Positions 47,677 through 63,710 are shown, counted from the first letter of the stretch. The stretch is DNA of 64,000 nt from Enterobacter sp. 638 (GCF_000016325.1 NC_009436.1:1798001-1862000); one strand, 5' to 3'. Numbers and translations: made by a program. Notes: generated from the sequence alone by a model not told the origin.

Positions 47677-47774
47677 AGTCGCTGCCAATGCAAGGTGAAT
47701 AGTGCATGGATGTTAGCAGAATTTGCGCCGCCTGTTATCGGGTTCAGCCAATAACTGCAACAGAAAATCCCGAC

Positions 47775-47791
47775 GGTGCAATATTTGCACC
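47775..47791. promoter_or_regulatory. 17-bp inverted repeat upstream of astC
   Basis: GGTGCAATATTTGCACC is a perfect palindrome. NtrC sites are TGCACC-N5-GGTGCA; here the arms are in the opposite order, so it is only a tentative NtrC-type or other operator, 245 bp upstream of the sigma-54 promoter. Confidence 0.45.
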
Positions 47792-47928
47792 ATTTCGACG
47801 CGCCTTGCCCTCAAACAGGGCGTAAACGGCCAGTAAATTTCGCGAGCGATCACAAATCCAGAATTATATTTGGCCTGTGAATAATATTTCTGTTTTTCCT
47901 GCGGCAAACCGCCGCTTGCTGTAAAAAT

Positions 47929-47956
47929 ATTCACTTATTATGCATTAATAGTGAAT
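47929..47956. promoter_or_regulatory. 28-bp palindrome upstream of astC, possible ArgR site
   Basis: ATTCACT and AGTGAAT frame an AT-rich centre containing ATGCAT. The TGAAT/ATTCA arms resemble ARG-box half-sites, and astC is known to be controlled by ArgR and NtrC. The long spacing is atypical for one ARG box. Confidence 0.5.
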
Positions 47957-48021
47957 AGCTGTAGGACGTAACCTATTGATATTCCGTCATCCTAAGCCGT
48001 TTATGCAATTTTATCGCTGGC

Positions 48022-48037
48022 TGGCACGAACTCTGCA
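48022..48037 (+). promoter_or_regulatory. Sigma-54 promoter of astCADBE
   Basis: TGGCACGAACTCTGCA has a perfect -24 element and a -12 CTGCA at the right spacing. The predicted start is about 60 nt before astC. E. coli astC has a sigma-54 promoter of the same type. Confidence 0.88.
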
Positions 48038-48079
48038 ATCTACATTCACAGTGCAAACACTCAATTATTTAACATTTGA

Positions 48080-53157
<5,078 letters not shown>

Positions 53158-53166
53158 GGAGAGGTT

Positions 53167-54132
53167 ATGCAGAATTTACTGGCGCTGACGCTGGCGGATG
53201 AAACGCCTGCTGCGCGGCAAGGCGAGGGGCCGACGTTTCACTGGAAATGGTCCTGGCGCGGGTTACTTGAACTGATCCCTTTTGAGACCAGTGAACGGTC
53301 TCTGGTGCTTTCCGCGGGCATTCACGGCAATGAAACCGCACCGGTTGAAATTGTCGATTTACTCCTCAAGGCACTGTTTACCGGTGACATATCTTTGCGC
53401 TGCCGTGTGCTGGTGGTGCTGGGGAATCCTCCGGCGCTGGCGCAAAACAAGCGCTATCTGGAAAGCGATATCAACCGGATGTTTGGCGGACGCGGGGCGC
53501 AGTTTCCGCAGGGTGACGAGACCGCGCGGGCACTCCAGCTTGAAAACAGCGTACGCGAGTTTTTTGCCACGGCGGGTCCTGACCGCTGGCATCTCGATCT
53601 GCATACCGCCATTCGTGCGTCTTACCACGTGCGTTTTGGTGTCATGCCGCAGCGCAACCAGCCGTGGGATGAGTCTTTCCTTGGCTGGCTCGGGGATGCG
53701 GGCCTTGAGGCGCTGGTTTTCCATCAGTCACCAGGCGGGACATTTACCCATTTTACCTGCGAGAATTTTGGTGCGCTGGCCTGTACGCTTGAGCTGGGCA
53801 AAGCGTTGCCGTTCGGGCAGAACGATCTTTCACGCTTTACCCCGACGCATCTGGCGCTGCGTGCGCTGTTATCCGGAAACAAGCCTGAACATTATTCAGG
53901 AACCGTCGAGCGCTATCGGGTCGTGCAGCAGATCACCCGCCGCAGCGAGGCATTCCAGCTACATATGGCAGCGCATACGTTGAACTTCACCCCTTTCCGG
54001 CATGGTGTGGTGTTGGCGCAAGACGGTGACGAGCGCTACGAAGTGCAGAAAACGACGGAATACGTGTTGTTCCCCAATCCCTCGGTTGCCTTTGGTTTGC
54101 GGGCAGGGTTGATGCTTGAGAAATTAACCTAA
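53167..54132 (+). CDS. astE: Succinylglutamate desuccinylase AstE
   Basis: A 321-residue zinc enzyme, last AST step: succinylglutamate to succinate and glutamate. Zinc ligands in [13 protein letters not shown] and in [16 protein letters not shown]; the general base Glu is in [13 protein letters not shown]. It starts 10 bp after astB (GGAGAGG ribosome site). The operon ends here; a CCTCTCTCTGAGGAGAGAGG stem follows at 54138, without a T run. Confidence 0.96.
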   Translation: MQNLLALTLADETPAARQGEGPTFHWKWSWRGLLELIPFETSERSLVLSAGIHGNETAPVEIVDLLLKALFTGDISLRCRVLVVLGNPPALAQNKRYLESDINRMFGGRGAQFPQGDETARALQLENSVREFFATAGPDRWHLDLHTAIRASYHVRFGVMPQRNQPWDESFLGWLGDAGLEALVFHQSPGGTFTHFTCENFGALACTLELGKALPFGQNDLSRFTPTHLALRALLSGNKPEHYSGTVERYRVVQQITRRSEAFQLHMAAHTLNFTPFRHGVVLAQDGDERYEVQKTTEYVLFPNPSVAFGLRAGLMLEKLT

Positions 54133-54324
54133 TGCTATTTCCTCTCTCTGAGGAGAGAGGAATATCAATTTTATTTTCTTATCGATTAAGGCGTTTGCCG
54201 TTATTTGCAGAGTTATCCTGGTGTATTGCTTTATTATTAATCCACAGAACGGTATACTTCTTCATAATCTCTTTAAAGTCAGCTATTTGCCTATTTCTGT
54301 TTCAACTCTCCACTTTTTTTCCTT

Positions 54325-54342
54325 AATTTCTCCACATTTGGC
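54325..54342 (+). promoter_or_regulatory. BaeR box of the spy promoter
   Basis: AATTTCTCCACATTTGGC matches the published BaeR motif (TTTTTCTCCATDATTGGC) at 14 or more of 18 positions. It lies 128 bp upstream of spy. In the same 337-bp gap GATAAACCCCGTAAAG (about 54397-54412) might serve as a CpxR site, less certainly. Confidence 0.75.
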
Positions 54343-54469
54343 TATAAATTGTTTTTTACACTTTCATTGTTTTACCGTTGCTCTGACTTATTGACGATAA
54401 ACCCCGTAAAGTTAATCTCGTCAACACGGCATAGCGCCGAAAAATAACTGAAAGAAAGGACAAAAAATT

Positions 54470-54958
54470 ATGCGTAAATTAACTGCACTGTTTGTTGCTT
54501 CTACCCTGGCTCTGGGCGCTACCAGCATGGCGTTCGCCGCAGATACCGCGACAACAACTACCGCGCCCGCTGATAGCAAGATGATGCACCATAAAGGCAA
54601 GCCGGGTATGCATCATGACATGATGTTTAAAGACCTGAACCTGACGGATGCGCAGAAACAGCAGGTTCGCGACATCATGAAAAGCCAGCGTGACCAGATG
54701 AAACGTCCTCCGCTGGAAGAGCGCCGCGCAATGCACGATATCATTGCCAGCAATACGTTTGATAAGGCCAAAGCGGAAGCGCAAATCGATAAGATGGCTG
54801 AGCAACACAAAGCCGGCATGCTGGCCCGCATGGAAACGCAGAATAAGATTTACAACATTCTGACCCCGGAACAGAAAAAACAATTCAATGCCAATTTTGA
54901 GAAGCGTCTGACAGAACGTCCTGCGCCAGAAGGTAAAATGGCTCCGCCAGCTGAATAA
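54470..54958 (+). CDS. spy: Periplasmic ATP-independent chaperone Spy
   Basis: A 162-residue cradle-shaped chaperone induced by envelope stress through BaeR and CpxR. Signal peptide MRKLTALFVASTLALGATSM, cleavage after AFA near residue 23. Mature helices carry the two LTxxQ motifs, LTDAQKQQVRDI and LTPEQKKQFNANF. GAAAGGA precedes the ATG. Length is one residue more than E. coli Spy. Confidence 0.96.
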   Translation: MRKLTALFVASTLALGATSMAFAADTATTTTAPADSKMMHHKGKPGMHHDMMFKDLNLTDAQKQQVRDIMKSQRDQMKRPPLEERRAMHDIIASNTFDKAKAEAQIDKMAEQHKAGMLARMETQNKIYNILTPEQKKQFNANFEKRLTERPAPEGKMAPPAE

Positions 54959-54977
54959 TCAGCTCAACACATATAAG

Positions 54978-55036
54978 ACCGCCGGAATCCTGTTCACAAA
55001 AGCGTAATCGCGGTGGACAGGTCCGGCGGTTTTTTC
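54978..55036 (+). terminator. spy terminator
   Basis: ACCGCCGGA pairs with TCCGGCGGT across a 35-base loop, and TTTTTT follows. Confidence 0.7.
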
Positions 55037-55256
55037 TTTCTCACCCTCTTGTCACGCGCCACCAGCACGGTATGCTCCTGTAAGCGGTTCAGATAATGTT
55101 AAGAGAGTCAGGGCGTTAGTGTTTTTTTCAACGCCATACTAAGGCCTTATTGCATTGCTGCCGATAATGCATCTGTAATGACCCAACGATAACAATCAAG
55201 ATAGCAACACTGATTCAGTGTCGCCCTGGTGCGAGTTGCGCCTTTCAGGAGTGGTG

Positions 55257-55814
55257 ATGGATTTTTTTGATATCCGCAAAATGCCGGTTAATCTCTGGCG
55301 AAACGGGGCTGGCGAGACGCGCGAGATTTGCTGTTTTCCTTCTGCGACGCGTGATTTTCACTGGCGTGCCAGTATTGCTTCTATCGCCAGCAACGGCGAA
55401 TTCTCTCTTTTTCCAGGTGTCGATCGGGTTATCACCCTTCTTGAGGGTGGCGAAGTGACGCTGGATGCGGGGCATGCGTTCTGCCATACCCTAAAACGAC
55501 ATCAGCCGTTTAGTTTTGCGGGTGACCATCCGGTGAAGGCGAATCTCACCGAAGGGCGTATGTCGATGGATTTCAATATTATGACGAAGCGCGACTGTTG
55601 CCGGGCAAAAGTGCGCGTGGCCGATCGCACCTTTACCACGTTTGCCTCACGCGGGGGTGTGGCGTTTGTGCTGAGTGGCGCGTGGCAGTTAGGGGACAAA
55701 CTCCTGACCGCCGATCAGGGCGCAAGCTGGCATGACGGAACGCACACGCTACGTTTACTGGAATCTGAAGGAACGCTGTTGTTCAGTGAAATTACCTGGC
55801 TTCCGGGACACTGA
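55257..55814 (+). CDS. ves: HutD/Ves family protein
   Basis: A 185-residue cupin-like protein, homologous to HutD. Start [20 protein letters not shown], with AGGAG 6 bp upstream; a longer frame is not conserved. Family blocks are [18 protein letters not shown] and [14 protein letters not shown]. In E. coli Ves is a cold- and stress-induced protein with no proven activity. The end overlaps convergent cho by 23 bp. Confidence 0.93.
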   Translation: MDFFDIRKMPVNLWRNGAGETREICCFPSATRDFHWRASIASIASNGEFSLFPGVDRVITLLEGGEVTLDAGHAFCHTLKRHQPFSFAGDHPVKANLTEGRMSMDFNIMTKRDCCRAKVRVADRTFTTFASRGGVAFVLSGAWQLGDKLLTADQGASWHDGTHTLRLLESEGTLLFSEITWLPGH

Positions 55815-56670
55815 GCTCAATAATTTCATACCCACCGGCGAGCAACGGTTTGCACAGAATTTTATAACCGTCGTGATCAAAACCGGCTGGCGCGCGCAGG
55901 AGTGCCGTCGCATCGTCTAGCGTATCGACGGCACCCAGCCAGAACCAGTTATGAATGATGTGATAATGCGTCATTTCGTCGCGGGTTTCTTTTAACGCAA
56001 TGGCGCCTTGCCATGGCCAGCAGGTGACGCTCAGCGCCGCCAGACCTTCTTTTAATCTCGCATCATGTTCTTCAATGCTTTCTTTACCGCAGCACGCACC
56101 TGCACATCGCTTTAGTGCAAAGCGGAAACAGGCGCGTCCGCGGGTGAGTGATTCCAGCCCCAGCACGCCATAGCAAAGTTGCTGCGCATCGGCGAGCGTT
56201 TGCAGGGCTTGCAACGCCGCACGGCGATTGGCAAACAGACCGTGCAGGCCCGGTGCGTGCGAGAAATCAACGTCTCGGGCATAAACTACCTGCGGTTTTC
56301 CACCAGTGATTTGCAAGGAACACAGCTGACGATTGCGACGAAGGCGTTTATTGAACAGCGGCTGCTGCTCTTTAATCAGACGCGCTTCAAGTAACAATGC
56401 ACCCAGTTCGCCAGCGGTTTGCATCCAGGTAATCCGCCGCGACTGGCGCAGCATGGCGGCCTCGTCAGGCGTACGCAGATGCGATAACACCCGACTGCGG
56501 ATATTGACACTTTTGCCGATATACAACGGCATGGCGTCACTCTCGCCATGAAAGAAATAGACACCGGGCTGTTTTGGAAGCGCCTCAAGCCAGGGGCGAA
56601 GATGTTCTGGGTATTCGTAGATGGCCGCCGCTTCAAACTCAAGACGCGGGGCAGATTGACGCCTGCTCAC
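55792..56670 (-). CDS. cho: Excinuclease Cho (UvrC homologue)
   Basis: A 292-residue SOS endonuclease that makes the 3' incision in nucleotide excision repair when UvrC cannot. The GIY-YIG domain is visible: [26 protein letters not shown] and the catalytic [19 protein letters not shown]. There is no second nuclease or HhH part. The start is GTG (56670). A LexA box lies 16 bp upstream. It matches E. coli Cho (295). Confidence 0.95.
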   Translation of the reverse strand: MSRRQSAPRLEFEAAAIYEYPEHLRPWLEALPKQPGVYFFHGESDAMPLYIGKSVNIRSRVLSHLRTPDEAAMLRQSRRITWMQTAGELGALLLEARLIKEQQPLFNKRLRRNRQLCSLQITGGKPQVVYARDVDFSHAPGLHGLFANRRAALQALQTLADAQQLCYGVLGLESLTRGRACFRFALKRCAGACCGKESIEEHDARLKEGLAALSVTCWPWQGAIALKETRDEMTHYHIIHNWFWLGAVDTLDDATALLRAPAGFDHDGYKILCKPLLAGGYEIIELSVPEAR

Positions 56671-56685
56671 AAAAAACTCCGTATA

Positions 56686-56701
56686 CTGTTCAGCTATACA
56701 G
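56686..56701 (-). promoter_or_regulatory. LexA box of cho
   Basis: CTGTTCAGCTATACAG: CTG-N10-CAG, close to the strong consensus. It lies 16 bp before the cho start. Confidence 0.9.
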
Positions 56702-56756
56702 TGTAGCAGGTTGCGAATGGTTAAAAAAGAGGCGGTAATGACCGCCCCTTACGCGT

Positions 56757-57584
56757 TTAGCGTTTCCAGAAGTCGTCGAATACGGTAATCGGCGGGCGAC
56801 GCTTATGTTCGGTTTTCAGATACCAGCCTTCAATGGTGCGGGCGATGGTGTCATCCAACGTTTTCCCTTCCAGATAATCATCGATATTTTCGTAAGTGAC
56901 ACCCAGCGCGGCTTCATCCGGAAGAGAAGGGCGATCGTCCTCCAGATCGGCGGTTGGTGCTTTCAGGTACAGGTGTTCCGGGCAGCCCAGAGCAGCCAGT
57001 AACTGTTTTCCCTGGCGCTTATTGAGGCGGAAAAGCGGGTTGATGTCGGTGCCGCCGTCGCCATACTTGGTGAAGAATCCTGTCACGGCTTCCGCGGCAT
57101 GATCGGTGCCGACCACCACACCTTTGGTCATCCCGGCGATGCTGTATTGCGCTTTCATGCGCTCGCGCGCTTTTTCATTGCCGCGCACAAAGTCACTCAG
57201 CTCAAGACCCGCCTCGCGCAGCGCTTGCTCGCTTGCCAGCACGGAACCTTTAATGTTCACGGTCAGCACGCGATCCGGATGAATAAAAGCAATGGCGTCC
57301 TGACAGTCCTGCTCATCGGCCTGGACCCCGTAAGGCAGTCGCACGGCGATAAACTGCAGCGACTCATCACCCGTTTCCTGGCGCAATTCCGAGATTGCCT
57401 GCTGGCAAAGTTTACCGGCAAGCGTAGAGTCCTGGCCGCCGCTGATGCCTAACACCAGCGTTTTCAGAAACGAGTTTGTTTTCAAATAGGATTTCAAAAA
57501 ATCAATGCTGCGACGAATTTCCGCGTTGGCATCGATGGATGGCTTGACGCCAAGCGCCTGAATAATCTCTTGTTGCAGAGCCAT
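56757..57584 (-). CDS. nadE: NH3-dependent NAD synthetase
   Basis: A 275-residue enzyme, final step of NAD synthesis from deamido-NAD. The PP-loop [15 protein letters not shown] binds [23 protein letters not shown] and [20 protein letters not shown] complete the site. The start [15 protein letters not shown] is the E. coli one. It is divergent from osmE; the 246-bp gap holds their promoters. Confidence 0.98.
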   Translation of the reverse strand: MALQQEIIQALGVKPSIDANAEIRRSIDFLKSYLKTNSFLKTLVLGISGGQDSTLAGKLCQQAISELRQETGDESLQFIAVRLPYGVQADEQDCQDAIAFIHPDRVLTVNIKGSVLASEQALREAGLELSDFVRGNEKARERMKAQYSIAGMTKGVVVGTDHAAEAVTGFFTKYGDGGTDINPLFRLNKRQGKQLLAALGCPEHLYLKAPTADLEDDRPSLPDEAALGVTYENIDDYLEGKTLDDTIARTIEGWYLKTEHKRRPPITVFDDFWKR

Positions 57585-57830
57585 TACGCCCTCCATTAGC
57601 AAAAACAAAGCACAATGTGTGATGTGTTAAAACTAACCCTTTGGGCGGAAAACGACAAGGATCACAGTTTCGAGACGGGCAAATTAAGACGATTTAGTCG
57701 CTTATCGTTGTTTTATTAGAATTTTCCGAAAAACCTGCTGCTTCGCCCGTAAAGTTGATGAATAGACATTTTTATCCCATGCTTAGATAACACGCTGATT
57801 AACAAGCGCTGATAAACAAGAGGAAGGAAT

Positions 57831-58175
57831 ATGAACAAGAATGTAGCGGGAATTTTAGGTGCAGCGGCGGTATTGACTATGCTGGCGGGTTGTACAGCTT
57901 ATGATCGTACCTCCGATCAGTTTACGCAGCCGGTAGTTAAAGATGTGAAGAAAGGCATGAGCCGCGCGCAAGTGTTGCAGGTAGCGGGTAAACCTTCTTC
58001 AGAAGTGACTATGATCCATGCTCGTGGGACTTGCCAGACTTACATTCTGGGTCAACGAGACGGTAAAGCAGAAACCTATTTTGTCGCGTTGGACGATACA
58101 GGACACGTGATCAACTCGGGTTATCAGACCTGTGCTGAGTATGATACCGACCCACAGGCACCGAAAGTTAAATAA
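57831..58175 (+). CDS. osmE: Osmotically inducible lipoprotein OsmE
   Basis: A 114-residue SmpA/OmlA-domain lipoprotein. Lipobox LAGC (Cys near 21), then [20 protein letters not shown], the BamE-like motif, and [12 protein letters not shown]. It acts at the envelope under osmotic and stationary-phase stress via sigma-S. AGAGGAAGG lies 6 bp before the ATG. It is slightly longer than E. coli OsmE (112). Confidence 0.96.
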   Translation: MNKNVAGILGAAAVLTMLAGCTAYDRTSDQFTQPVVKDVKKGMSRAQVLQVAGKPSSEVTMIHARGTCQTYILGQRDGKAETYFVALDDTGHVINSGYQTCAEYDTDPQAPKVK

Positions 58176-58200
58176 CGTTTTTGCCTGAGCACCTGAACAA

Positions 58201-58224
58201 ACCGGCCAACTGGCCGGTTTTTTT
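58201..58224 (+). terminator. osmE terminator
   Basis: ACCGGCCA-AC-TGGCCGGT then six or more T. Confidence 0.95.
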
Positions 58225-58250
58225 ATGCATTGACGAATCTTATTTATTTG

Positions 58251-58329
58251 CGCGAATTATTTACATAAACTGTGAGGGCAGTCAAAACGACAGGTCAAGG
58301 AGAGACAATTTTGATTAACCGCGAATTAT
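58251..58329 (+). promoter_or_regulatory. chb promoter region: two NagC-like boxes and a CRP-like site
   Basis: CGCGAATTAT occurs at 58251-58260 (inside TTATTTGCGCGAATTATTT) and again at 58320-58329, resembling NagC operators; loop formation between two such sites represses chb in E. coli. Between them TGTGAGGGCAGTCAAA (58271-58286) resembles a CRP site, overlapped by GTCAA repeats that might bind ChbR. The roles are inferred from E. coli. Confidence 0.65.
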
Positions 58330-58435
58330 CACCTCATCCCGCCTTGCCGTATACTCGATTTCAATGACAAACAAGTGTAACACCCGCAGGCGTCAATCTG
58401 GTGATAGTGGGTGGTCATACAAGAGGGAAGTGGCT

Positions 58436-58756
58436 ATGGAAAAGAAACATATCTATCTGTTTTGCTCTGCGGGCATGTCAACGTCGTTACTGGTGTCAAA
58501 AATGCGCGCACAAGCGGAAAAGTACGACGTGCCTGTGGTGATTGAAGCGTTTCCTGAAACGCTGGCAGGTGAAAAAGGCCCGGCAGCGGATGTTGTATTA
58601 CTGGGACCACAAATTGCCTATATGCTGCCAGAAATTCAGCGTCTATTGCCGAATAAACCGGTTGAAGTGATCGATTCTGCGCTGTACGGCAAAATCGATG
58701 GTTTGGGTGTGCTTAAAGCTGCAGTTGCATCGATTAAAAAAGCTGCCGCTAATTAG
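58436..58756 (+). CDS. chbB: PTS enzyme IIB for N,N'-diacetylchitobiose
   Basis: A 106-residue IIB(Lac/Cel) subunit. The phosphorylated Cys is Cys10 in [19 protein letters not shown]. It passes phosphate from ChbA to the sugar at ChbC. The start at 58436 gives the E. coli length and has AGAGGGAAG upstream. First gene of chbBCARFG. Confidence 0.97.
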   Translation: MEKKHIYLFCSAGMSTSLLVSKMRAQAEKYDVPVVIEAFPETLAGEKGPAADVVLLGPQIAYMLPEIQRLLPNKPVEVIDSALYGKIDGLGVLKAAVASIKKAAAN

Positions 58757-58837
58757 AATATTTTATTTTTCCCGTCAAAGAGTTATTTCACACACTTACG
58801 CCGCAATATTCGTTGCGGCATTTAAGGGTCATTTCCT

Positions 58838-60196
58838 ATGAGTAGAGTCATCAATTCACTTGAAAAGGTTCTCCTTCCTTTTGCTGTTAAAATAGGAAAG
58901 CAGCCGCATGTAAATGCCATCAAAAACGGTTTTATTAAAGTTATGCCGTTAACGTTGGCTGGGGCCATGTTCGTTTTAATTAATAACGTTTTTCTGAGTT
59001 TCGGTGAAGGTTCTTTCTTCTATTCATTGGGTATTCGCTTAGACGCTTCAACCATTGAAACCCTCAATGGCTTTAAAGCCATCGGCGGCAACGTATACAA
59101 CGGTACGTTGGGTATTATGTCGCTGATGGCACCTTTTTTCATTGGGATGGCGCTGGCTGAAGAACGAAAAGTCGATCCTCTGGCGGCAGGTTTATTATCC
59201 GTCGCTGCCTTTATGACCGTCACACCTTATAGCGTGGGCGAAGCCTATGCCGTGGGTGCAAATTGGCTAGGGGGCGCAAATATTATTTCCGGTATTGTTA
59301 TCGGATTGGTCGTGGCGGAAATGTTTACTTTTATCGTTCGCCGAAACTGGGTGATTCGTTTACCGGATAGCGTGCCAGAATCCGTATCGCGTTCATTCTC
59401 CGCGTTAATTCCTGGCTTTATTATTCTCTCTATCATGGGGATTATCGCCTGGGCTCTGACTCACTGGGGCACCAACTTCCACCAGATTATTATGGACACC
59501 ATTTCTACGCCGCTGGCGTCGATGGGGGGCGTGGTAGGCTGGGCGTACGTGATTTTCACCTCGCTGCTGTGGTTCTTTGGGGTACACGGTTCTCTGGCGC
59601 TGGCTGCGCTGGACAGCGGAATCATGACGCCGTGGGCGCTGGAAAACGTGCAGTTGTATCAGCAGTACGGTTCGGTCGATGCGGCTCTGGCAGCAGGTAA
59701 AACCTTCCACGTGTGGGCGAAACCAATGCTGGATTCGTACATCTTCCTGGGCGGTACGGGTGCAACGCTGGGTCTGATCATTGCCATCTTTATCACTTCT
59801 CGTCGCGCCGACCATCGTCAAGTGGCAAAGCTGGCGCTGCCGTCAGGCATCTTCCAGATTAACGAGCCGATCCTGTTTGGTTTGCCAATCATCATGAACC
59901 CGGTGCTGTTTATCCCTTTCATCCTGATTCAGCCCCTGCTGGCCGCGATTACGCTAACCGCGTATTACCTGGGCATTATCCCGCCAATCACCAACATTGC
60001 ACCCTGGACGATGCCGGCGGGTCTGGGCGCATTCTTCAACACCAACGGTAGCGTGGCCGCTTTCTTACTGGCGATATTCAACTTAGGTGTCGCAACGCTG
60101 CTCTACATGCCTTTCGTGGCGATCGCCAACAAAGCGCAAACCACGATAGATGAAGAAGAGAGCGAAGAAGATATCGCCCTCGCACTGAAATTCTAA
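58838..60196 (+). CDS. chbC: PTS enzyme IIC for N,N'-diacetylchitobiose
   Basis: A 452-residue inner-membrane permease with about ten helices that takes up and phosphorylates chitobiose and cellobiose-type sugars. Family segments include [20 protein letters not shown] and [20 protein letters not shown], which hold the sugar-binding His and Glu. It is preceded by an 81-bp gap after chbB and followed by chbA. Confidence 0.97.
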   Translation: MSRVINSLEKVLLPFAVKIGKQPHVNAIKNGFIKVMPLTLAGAMFVLINNVFLSFGEGSFFYSLGIRLDASTIETLNGFKAIGGNVYNGTLGIMSLMAPFFIGMALAEERKVDPLAAGLLSVAAFMTVTPYSVGEAYAVGANWLGGANIISGIVIGLVVAEMFTFIVRRNWVIRLPDSVPESVSRSFSALIPGFIILSIMGIIAWALTHWGTNFHQIIMDTISTPLASMGGVVGWAYVIFTSLLWFFGVHGSLALAALDSGIMTPWALENVQLYQQYGSVDAALAAGKTFHVWAKPMLDSYIFLGGTGATLGLIIAIFITSRRADHRQVAKLALPSGIFQINEPILFGLPIIMNPVLFIPFILIQPLLAAITLTAYYLGIIPPITNIAPWTMPAGLGAFFNTNGSVAAFLLAIFNLGVATLLYMPFVAIANKAQTTIDEEESEEDIALALKF

Positions 60197-60242
60197 GATT
60201 GTCAGGCCGCGGGGCTACCCGCGGCAGTAAAAGGAGATGAAG

Positions 60243-60590
60243 ATGTTTGATTTGGATACTATCGTGGCGGAAGAAGCCACCGAAAACGATCTCGAAGAAG
60301 TGGTGATGGGGCTCATCATCAATTCTGGACAAGCACGCAGCCTGGCTTACGGTGCGCTTAAGCAGGCAAAACAGGGCGATTTCGAGGCCGCGAAAACCAT
60401 GATGGCGCAGTCCCGTACCGCGCTGAACGAAGCTCATCTGGTACAAACTAAGCTGATTGAAAGCGATCAGGGTGAAGGTAAAATGAAGGTCAGTCTGGTG
60501 TTAGTTCACGCCCAGGATCACCTCATGACTTCGATGCTGGCACGCGAGCTTGTCGCAGAGTTGATCGAGCTTCACGAGAAGATCCACTAA
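60243..60590 (+). CDS. chbA: PTS enzyme IIA for N,N'-diacetylchitobiose
   Basis: A 115-residue IIA(Lac/Cel) subunit, trimeric helical bundle. The phospho-His is in LVLVHAQDHLMTSMLA. AAGGAG lies 6 bp before the ATG at 60243, so this is preferred over the ATG at 60237. It follows chbC with 46 bp containing a GCCGCGGGG-type hairpin. Confidence 0.96.
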   Translation: MFDLDTIVAEEATENDLEEVVMGLIINSGQARSLAYGALKQAKQGDFEAAKTMMAQSRTALNEAHLVQTKLIESDQGEGKMKVSLVLVHAQDHLMTSMLARELVAELIELHEKIH

Positions 60591-60614
60591 GTCTGTCCGC
60601 AGGAGGTAAACACG

Positions 60615-61433
60615 ATGGAAATTAAAACCGCACTTGAGCAGCAGTTGTTTAATGGCAAGAATTTTCACGTGGTTATCTACAATAAAACGGAAAGCGTCAG
60701 CGGCCTGCACCAACACGATTACTACGAATTCACTATTGTCCTGACCGGTCGTTACTATCAGGAAATCAACGGCAAGCGGGTTCTGCTGGAACGGGGGGAC
60801 TTTGTTTTCCTGCCGATGGGATCGTATCACCAGAGTTTTTATGAGTTTGGGGCCACGCGTATTCTCAACGTGGGCGTGAGCCGACGCTTCTTCGAAAAAC
60901 ATTATTTACCGCTGGTGCCATTCTGTTTTGTGGCATCGCAGGTTTATCGCATCAAAAATGAATTCCTGACCTGGATCGAAACGGTGATTGCATCACTGAA
61001 TTTTCGTGACAACGAATTTGATGAATTTATCGAGACGGTGACCTTTTATGTGATGAACCGATTGCGGCATCATCGCGACGAACAGCAGATTATCGATGAT
61101 ATTCCACAGTGGCTTCGCGGTACCGTTGAATCAATGCATGACAAAATGCAATTTGGCGATAACGCGCTGGAAAATATGATTGCGCTGTCAGGTAAATCGC
61201 AAGAGTATCTTACCCGCGCCACGCAACGTTATTATCAAAAAACGCCGGTGCAAATTATTAACGGCATCCGCATTAATTTTGCTAAAAAACAGCTCGAAAT
61301 TACCAACTATTCCATCACCGATATCGCTTACGAGTCGGGATATAGCAGCCCGAGCCTGTTTATTAAAACCTTTAAAAAATTCACCTCTTTTACACCGAGC
61401 AGTTATCGTAAAAGTCTAACGGTCATAAATTAA
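60615..61433 (+). CDS. chbR: AraC-family regulator ChbR
   Basis: A 272-residue dual regulator of the operon. The N-terminal cupin has [20 protein letters not shown]; the C-terminal AraC domain contains [20 protein letters not shown] and [20 protein letters not shown]. It represses without and activates with chitobiose-6-P, together with CRP. It is a few residues shorter than E. coli ChbR (280). Confidence 0.96.
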   Translation: MEIKTALEQQLFNGKNFHVVIYNKTESVSGLHQHDYYEFTIVLTGRYYQEINGKRVLLERGDFVFLPMGSYHQSFYEFGATRILNVGVSRRFFEKHYLPLVPFCFVASQVYRIKNEFLTWIETVIASLNFRDNEFDEFIETVTFYVMNRLRHHRDEQQIIDDIPQWLRGTVESMHDKMQFGDNALENMIALSGKSQEYLTRATQRYYQKTPVQIINGIRINFAKKQLEITNYSITDIAYESGYSSPSLFIKTFKKFTSFTPSSYRKSLTVIN

Positions 61434-61546
61434 TTTTGGCGGTGTTATCCGCCATCAATATTGACGTAATTGCTTGCCCACATAATAGCGGGAATGCCAC
61501 GCTATACTTTGCAGGCAGTTATCCTGATTACGCTAAGGGAGATATT

Positions 61547-62902
61547 ATGCAACAGAAATTAAAAGTCGTAACGATTGGCGGCGGCAGCAGTTATACCCCA
61601 GAATTGCTCGAAGGTTTTCTGAAACGCTATCACGAGTTGCCTGTGAGTGAATTATGGCTGGTGGACGTTGAAGAAGGGCAGGAGAAACTCGATATTATTT
61701 TCGACCTGTGCCAGCGCATGGTGAAAAAAGCCGGCGTTCCGTTAACCGTGCATAAAACACTCGATCGCCGCCTGGCATTAAAAGACGCTGATTTTGTCAC
61801 AACGCAGCTGCGCGTTGGTCAGCTTAAAGCGCGTGAACTCGACGAGCGTATCCCGCTGAGCCACGGTTACTTAGGTCAGGAAACCAACGGCGCGGGCGGT
61901 CTGTTTAAAGGTCTGCGCACCATTCCGGTGATTTTCGACATCATTAAAGATGTGGAAGAGATTTGCCCGCAGGCGTGGGTCATTAACTTTACCAACCCAG
62001 CCGGGATGGTGACGGAAGCGGTGTACCGCCATACCGGTTTTAAACGTTTTATCGGCGTGTGCAACATTCCGATCGGCATGAAGATGTTTATTCGCGATGT
62101 GCTGGTCCTGTCCGACAGTGACGATCTTTCCATCGAGCTGTTTGGTCTCAACCACATGGTGTTTATCAAAGACGTGCTGGTCAACGGTGAGTCGCGCTTC
62201 GATGAGCTGCTGGACGGCGTTGCATCGGGTCGTCTGACGGCCGGTTCAGTGAAAAATATCTTCGATCTGCCGTTCAGTGAAGGGCTGATTCGTTCTCTGA
62301 ATCTGCTGCCGTGCTCTTACTTGCTCTATTACTTCAAGCAGAAAGAGATGCTGGCGATTGAAATGGGCGAGTACTACAAAGGCGGCGCGCGTGCGCAGGT
62401 GGTGCAGAAGGTCGAGAAACAGCTGTTTGATTTGTATAAAGATCCAGAGTTGAACGTCAAACCTAAAGAGCTTGAGCTGCGCGGCGGGGCGTATTATTCC
62501 GACGCCGCCTGCGAAGTGATCAACGCGATCTACAATGATAAGCAAGCTGAACATTACGTGAACGTACCGCATCACGGCCATATCGATAATATCCCGGCAG
62601 ACTGGGCGGTGGAGATGACCTGTATTCTGGGACGCGGCGGCGCGACGCCACACGCGCGTATCACCCATTTTGATGAGAAAGTGATGGGCTTGATCCATAC
62701 CATCAAGGGTTTCGAAGTGGCGGCCAGCCATGCGGCGCTGAGCGGTGAGTTGAATGATGTCTTACTGGCGCTGAATCTCAGTCCGCTGGTGCATTCTGAC
62801 CGTGATGCGGAATTGCTGGCGCGCGAAATGATCCTGGCGCATGAGAAATGGCTGCCTAATTTTGCGGCGACGATAGAGAAACTCAAACGCGAACAACGCT
62901 AA
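61547..62902 (+). CDS. chbF: 6-phospho-beta-glucosidase ChbF (GH4)
   Basis: A 451-residue NAD+- and Mn2+-dependent family 4 glycosidase that splits the phosphorylated disaccharide. NAD motif [14 protein letters not shown], metal ligands in IGVCNIPIG and FGLNHM. An AAGGGAG ribosome site 5 bp before the ATG at 61547 decides the start; the frame stays open upstream to 61436 without support. Followed by chbG after 10 bp. Confidence 0.97.
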   Translation: MQQKLKVVTIGGGSSYTPELLEGFLKRYHELPVSELWLVDVEEGQEKLDIIFDLCQRMVKKAGVPLTVHKTLDRRLALKDADFVTTQLRVGQLKARELDERIPLSHGYLGQETNGAGGLFKGLRTIPVIFDIIKDVEEICPQAWVINFTNPAGMVTEAVYRHTGFKRFIGVCNIPIGMKMFIRDVLVLSDSDDLSIELFGLNHMVFIKDVLVNGESRFDELLDGVASGRLTAGSVKNIFDLPFSEGLIRSLNLLPCSYLLYYFKQKEMLAIEMGEYYKGGARAQVVQKVEKQLFDLYKDPELNVKPKELELRGGAYYSDAACEVINAIYNDKQAEHYVNVPHHGHIDNIPADWAVEMTCILGRGGATPHARITHFDEKVMGLIHTIKGFEVAASHAALSGELNDVLLALNLSPLVHSDRDAELLAREMILAHEKWLPNFAATIEKLKREQR

Positions 62903-62912
62903 GAAGGCGAAA

Positions 62913-63671
62913 ATGGACAAGCTGCTGATCGTAAACGCCGATGATTTTGGTCTGTCGAAGGGGCAAAACTACGGCATCGTTGAAGCCTGTCGCCACGGGG
63001 TGGTGGCGTCCACCACCGCGATGGTCAATGGCGAAGCGGTCGAACATGCCGCCGCGCTCAGTCGTGAGTTGCCGGGCCTGGGCGTGGGGATGCATTTTGT
63101 GTTAACGCTCGGGATGCCGCTGTCGCCGATGCCTGGACTGACGCGCAGCGGGCAACTGGGGAAGTGGATTTGGCAGATGGCGGAGCAGGGAACGCTACCG
63201 CTCGATGAAATCGCGCGTGAACTGGATTGCCAGTTTAATCGTTTTGTCGATCTTTTCGGGCGCGAACCGACGCATATCGACAGCCACCATCATGTGCATA
63301 TGATCCCGGCTATTTTCCCGCTGGTCGCCCAGTTTGCGGCGCGAAAGGGTGTGGCGATGCGCGTGGACCGTCAGGTGCAAGCCTCTCACGATTTGACGCT
63401 GAGTCGTGCGCCAACCACCCAAGGATACAGCAGCGATTTTTATGGCGATGAGATCAGTGAAACGCTGTTCTTGCAGGTGCTGGATGCTTCTGCTGCACGC
63501 GGTGAACAATCGTTTGAGATGATGGCCCATCCCGCCTTTGTCGATAATACGGTGCGTAAAAGTGCCTATTGCTGGTCGCGCCTGGCGGAGCTAGACGTGC
63601 TGACGTCACCCTCGCTGAAATATGCGATTGCAGAACGCGGGTATCGTCTGGGGTCGTTCCTGGATTTATGA
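62913..63671 (+). CDS. chbG: Chitooligosaccharide deacetylase ChbG (YdjC family)
   Basis: A 252-residue metal-dependent deacetylase that removes one acetyl group from chitobiose- and chitotriose-6-P, needed for induction by ChbR. Metal-binding motifs are [11 protein letters not shown] and [19 protein letters not shown] precedes the ATG. Last gene of the operon; an inverted repeat follows. Confidence 0.96.
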   Translation: MDKLLIVNADDFGLSKGQNYGIVEACRHGVVASTTAMVNGEAVEHAAALSRELPGLGVGMHFVLTLGMPLSPMPGLTRSGQLGKWIWQMAEQGTLPLDEIARELDCQFNRFVDLFGREPTHIDSHHHVHMIPAIFPLVAQFAARKGVAMRVDRQVQASHDLTLSRAPTTQGYSSDFYGDEISETLFLQVLDASAARGEQSFEMMAHPAFVDNTVRKSAYCWSRLAELDVLTSPSLKYAIAERGYRLGSFLDL

Positions 63672-63679
63672 GGTGAAAT

Positions 63680-63706
63680 ATCGCCGGGTAGTGAATACCC
63701 GGCGAT
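63680..63706. terminator. Inverted repeat between convergent chbG and katE
   Basis: ATCGCCGGGTA and TACCCGGCGAT form a perfect 11-bp stem with a short loop. No strong T run; a possible two-way terminator. Confidence 0.6.
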
Positions 63707-63710
63707 GTGT

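Noticed and set aside
47775..47791. Palindrome as a standard NtrC site
   Set aside because: The half-sites are in reverse order relative to the NtrC consensus, so it is listed only as an inverted repeat.
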